From NCBI GenBank assembly GCA_002361875.1, contig DERX01000071.1:1-40310 (forward strand): a stretch of 40,310 nucleotides of DNA, given 5' to 3'. The notes under the pieces were generated by a model. The model saw nothing but the letters and a program-made list of their open reading frames with translations. It was not told the DNA's origin and did no database searches. Positions 39,380 through 40,310 of the stretch are shown here, piece after piece. Within the stretch, counting starts at the first letter, position 1; each line of letters opens with the position of its first letter. The position numbers and the translations under genes are program-made. Origin of the DNA: Ruminococcaceae bacterium UBA3329 (lineage in GTDB: Bacteria; Bacillota; Clostridia; Oscillospirales; Acutalibacteraceae).

Positions 39380-39476
39380 GAACTTTTTTAAAAAAACTTG
39401 TAAAATAATACAGACTTTTTCTGAGCGCATTTTAATCCGCAATATATGGCAGATTAAGTCCTGATAAATCTACAAC

Positions 39477-39523
39477 CGAGCCACGTGTTTATTGATAAAC
39501 AGCGCAAAAAAAGGCTCGTTTTT
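39477..39523 (+). terminator. Hairpin with T run in the gap upstream of the S10 operon
   Basis: CGAGCC (39477-39482) pairs with GGCTCG (39513-39518), followed by TTTTTG. The long loop contains its own TGTTTAT/ATAAACA stem. No + strand gene leads into it, so its use is unclear. The gene-free stretch 39036-39678 holds only this, the leader and the promoter. Confidence 0.4.
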
Positions 39524-39624
39524 GCTCAAAAAAAACGCCCCTGTTTTCACATATTATATATAGTATATAAAAAGAGCAGTAAAATGCCCTTTATCAAATC
39601 AATTATAAAACTGTCGGAAAATGC

Positions 39625-39664
39625 CGTTTAACCGTTTATTCCGAATAAAATAAAGCGGTTAAAA
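39625..39664 (-). terminator. Hairpin after the small membrane protein gene
   Basis: TAACCG and CGGTTA close a stem that continues with TTTATT/AATAAA after a bulged C. No clear T run follows, so termination is uncertain. Confidence 0.35.
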
Positions 39665-39678
39665 CCCAATAATTATAT

Positions 39679-39975
39679 TCACTTCTTAATGTGAGCAATA
39701 ATTTTCAATGTAATTCCCGTAATTATATAAACTACGTTTAAACCAATAAGCAACCATCCCCAGAAACTTTGTCCCTTAGTTTCCAGTAAAACAACTGCTC
39801 CAATAACCAATCCAACCATCAAAACGACAGAAATGGCTAAAAATATATAACCTATAATCTTTTTACTTTTTTCAGTCATAGCCTTTTGCGGAGCAAAAGC
39901 CAAGTAAAGAGCAATAAAACCCTCTGCAAATATTTCAAAAATTGCCTCAACCAAAACATCAAAAACAAATTCCAT
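39679..39975 (-). CDS. Small membrane protein, function unknown
   Basis: This 98-aa protein has an acidic amphipathic N-terminus (MEFVFDVLVEAIFEIFAEGF), a charged middle (KAMTEKSKK) and two transmembrane helices (about 40-62 and 70-90). It ends in a basic tail (KIIAHIKK). I cannot name it. The ATG at 39975 is chosen with a GTGG site upstream; a consensus-like promoter precedes it. Confidence 0.65.
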   Translation of the reverse strand: MEFVFDVLVEAIFEIFAEGFIALYLAFAPQKAMTEKSKKIIGYIFLAISVVLMVGLVIGAVVLLETKGQSFWGWLLIGLNVVYIITGITLKIIAHIKK

Positions 39976-39995
39976 ATCACCACTACCTTGAGGCA

Positions 39996-40024
39996 ATTAT
40001 AACATGAGTAATGCGTTTAGTCAA
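39996..40024 (-). promoter_or_regulatory. Promoter of the small membrane protein gene
   Basis: On the - strand TTGACT (40019-40024), 17 bases, TATAAT (39996-40001), with TG one base before the -10. The leader is only about 15 nt. Confidence 0.8.
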
Positions 40025-40056
40025 AATTATCAATTATTCATAAGCGCCATCCTTTT

Positions 40057-40124
40057 GATGCACGCTAAAGCGTGATGATATACAGTCTGGACGGACTGAT
40101 GATATGCCATTGCTTTCGCAATGG
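40057..40124. repeat. GATGATAT-linked triple-hairpin repeat
   Basis: Three short hairpins, CACGCT/AGCGTG, CAGTC/GACTG and CCATTG/CAATGG, are joined by the repeated linker TGATGATAT followed by A/GC. The linker occurs at 40074-40082 and 40098-40106. It lies between the tRNA terminator and the membrane gene. I associate this pattern with interspersed repeats of gut Clostridia. Confidence 0.55.
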
Positions 40125-40132
40125 AAAAAAAA

Positions 40133-40156
40133 ATCTCCGTTCTTCTGAACGGAGAT
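40133..40156 (-). terminator. Terminator after tRNA-Cys
   Basis: ATCTCCGTTC and GAACGGAGAT form a perfect 10-bp stem around a 4-base loop. A T run follows on the - strand. Confidence 0.92.
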
Positions 40157-40160
40157 TTTT

Positions 40161-40234
40161 TGGAGGCGACACCCAGACTTGAACTGGGGATCAGGGTTTT
40201 GCAGACCCACGCCTTACCACTTGGCTATGTCGCC
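40161..40234 (-). tRNA. tRNA-Cys (anticodon GCA)
   Basis: The 74-nt gene folds as a cloverleaf. The acceptor stem is GGCGACA/TGTCGCC, the D arm GCCAAGTGGTAAGGC, the anticodon loop CTGCAAA with GCA, and the T arm CCCAG-TTCAAGT-CTGGG. The CCA end is encoded (40161-40163). The outermost anticodon-stem pair is T-T by this fold, a small flaw. Confidence 0.95.
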
Positions 40235-40246
40235 GTATGCACTTGT

Positions 40247-40272
40247 AAAAAAAGGACACGTTTGCTGTGTCC
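40247..40272 (-). terminator. Terminator between the two tRNA genes
   Basis: On the - strand GGACAC and GTGTCC form a 6-bp stem around 7 bases, followed by seven or more T. It would end the tRNA upstream of it, so tRNA-Cys may need its own promoter or readthrough. Confidence 0.8.
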
Positions 40273-40277
40273 TCAAA

Positions 40278-40310
40278 TGGAGCGGATGACGAGGCTCGAA
40301 CTCGCTACCT
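40278..40310 (-). tRNA. tRNA 3' part, probably tRNA-Gly, cut by the window end
   Basis: Only the T arm (GCGAG-TTCGAGC-CTCGT), the acceptor 3' strand CATCCGC and an encoded TCCA are in the window. CATCCGCTCCA is the usual 3' end of bacterial tRNA-Gly. The anticodon lies outside, so the identity is provisional. Confidence 0.7.

Overview
The window looks like a chromosomal segment of a low-to-mid GC Clostridia, most likely a gut Oscillospiraceae/Ruminococcus relative. Supporting traits are the strong AGGAGG ribosome-binding sites, the short NusA (356 aa) with a nusA-rnpM-ylxQ-infB operon, zinc-type S14/S4/L36, a lid-zinc adenylate kinase, a KOW-domain gene between map and infA, and families of hairpin-rich intergenic repeats. 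The genus assignment is inference; no 16S gene or marker search was available.

Layout. (1) 1-1860, + strand: a VanY-type D,D-carboxypeptidase and a PlsC acyltransferase. (2) 1858-4044, - strand: a compact five-gene lysis cassette (sigma-region-4-like regulator, 87-aa helical protein, GH25 endolysin without signal peptide, XhlA-like protein, holin) with no phage structural genes. It sits behind a good sigma-A promoter with a perfect Gram-positive LexA/SOS box at the expected start of transcription and a terminator-like hairpin in the leader. (3) 4076-5212: a complete IS5-group insertion sequence with a TTAA target duplication, placed just upstream of that promoter. (4) 5383-6593, - strand: a secreted protein with a sorting-signal-like C-terminus and a consensus promoter. 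(5) 6709-15970, + strand: a small ORF, then rimP-nusA-rnpM-ylxQ-infB-rbfA-nrnA-truB-ribF (transcription/translation factors, tightly overlapping) and an iron alcohol dehydrogenase. (6) 16055-23152: an ECF sigma factor coupled to a membrane-anchored beta-propeller protein, a zinc-ribbon membrane protein, a three-gene operon of small conserved helical proteins, a phosphodiesterase-nagA pair, a frameshifted membrane-protein gene, repeat clusters and a four-helix membrane protein.

(7) 23286-39379, - strand: the S10-spc-alpha ribosomal operon from rpsJ to rplQ, including secY, adk, map, infA, rpmJ and rpoA. It starts at a predicted extended -10 promoter and ends at an intrinsic terminator. Its roughly 310-nt leader contains a terminator-like hairpin, and the unusually long rplW-rplB gap (183 nt) can fold into a hairpin whose whole loop pairs with a downstream strand (pseudoknot). 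(8) 39679-40310: a small membrane protein, a GATGATAT-linked hairpin repeat, tRNA-Cys(GCA) and the 3' part of a probable tRNA-Gly.

Most of the window is housekeeping machinery. The most promising unusual system is the apparently SOS-controlled stand-alone holin/endolysin cassette at 1858-4044. The intercistronic RNA structure between rplW and rplB is the second candidate. Both are read from sequence only and need comparative or experimental tests.
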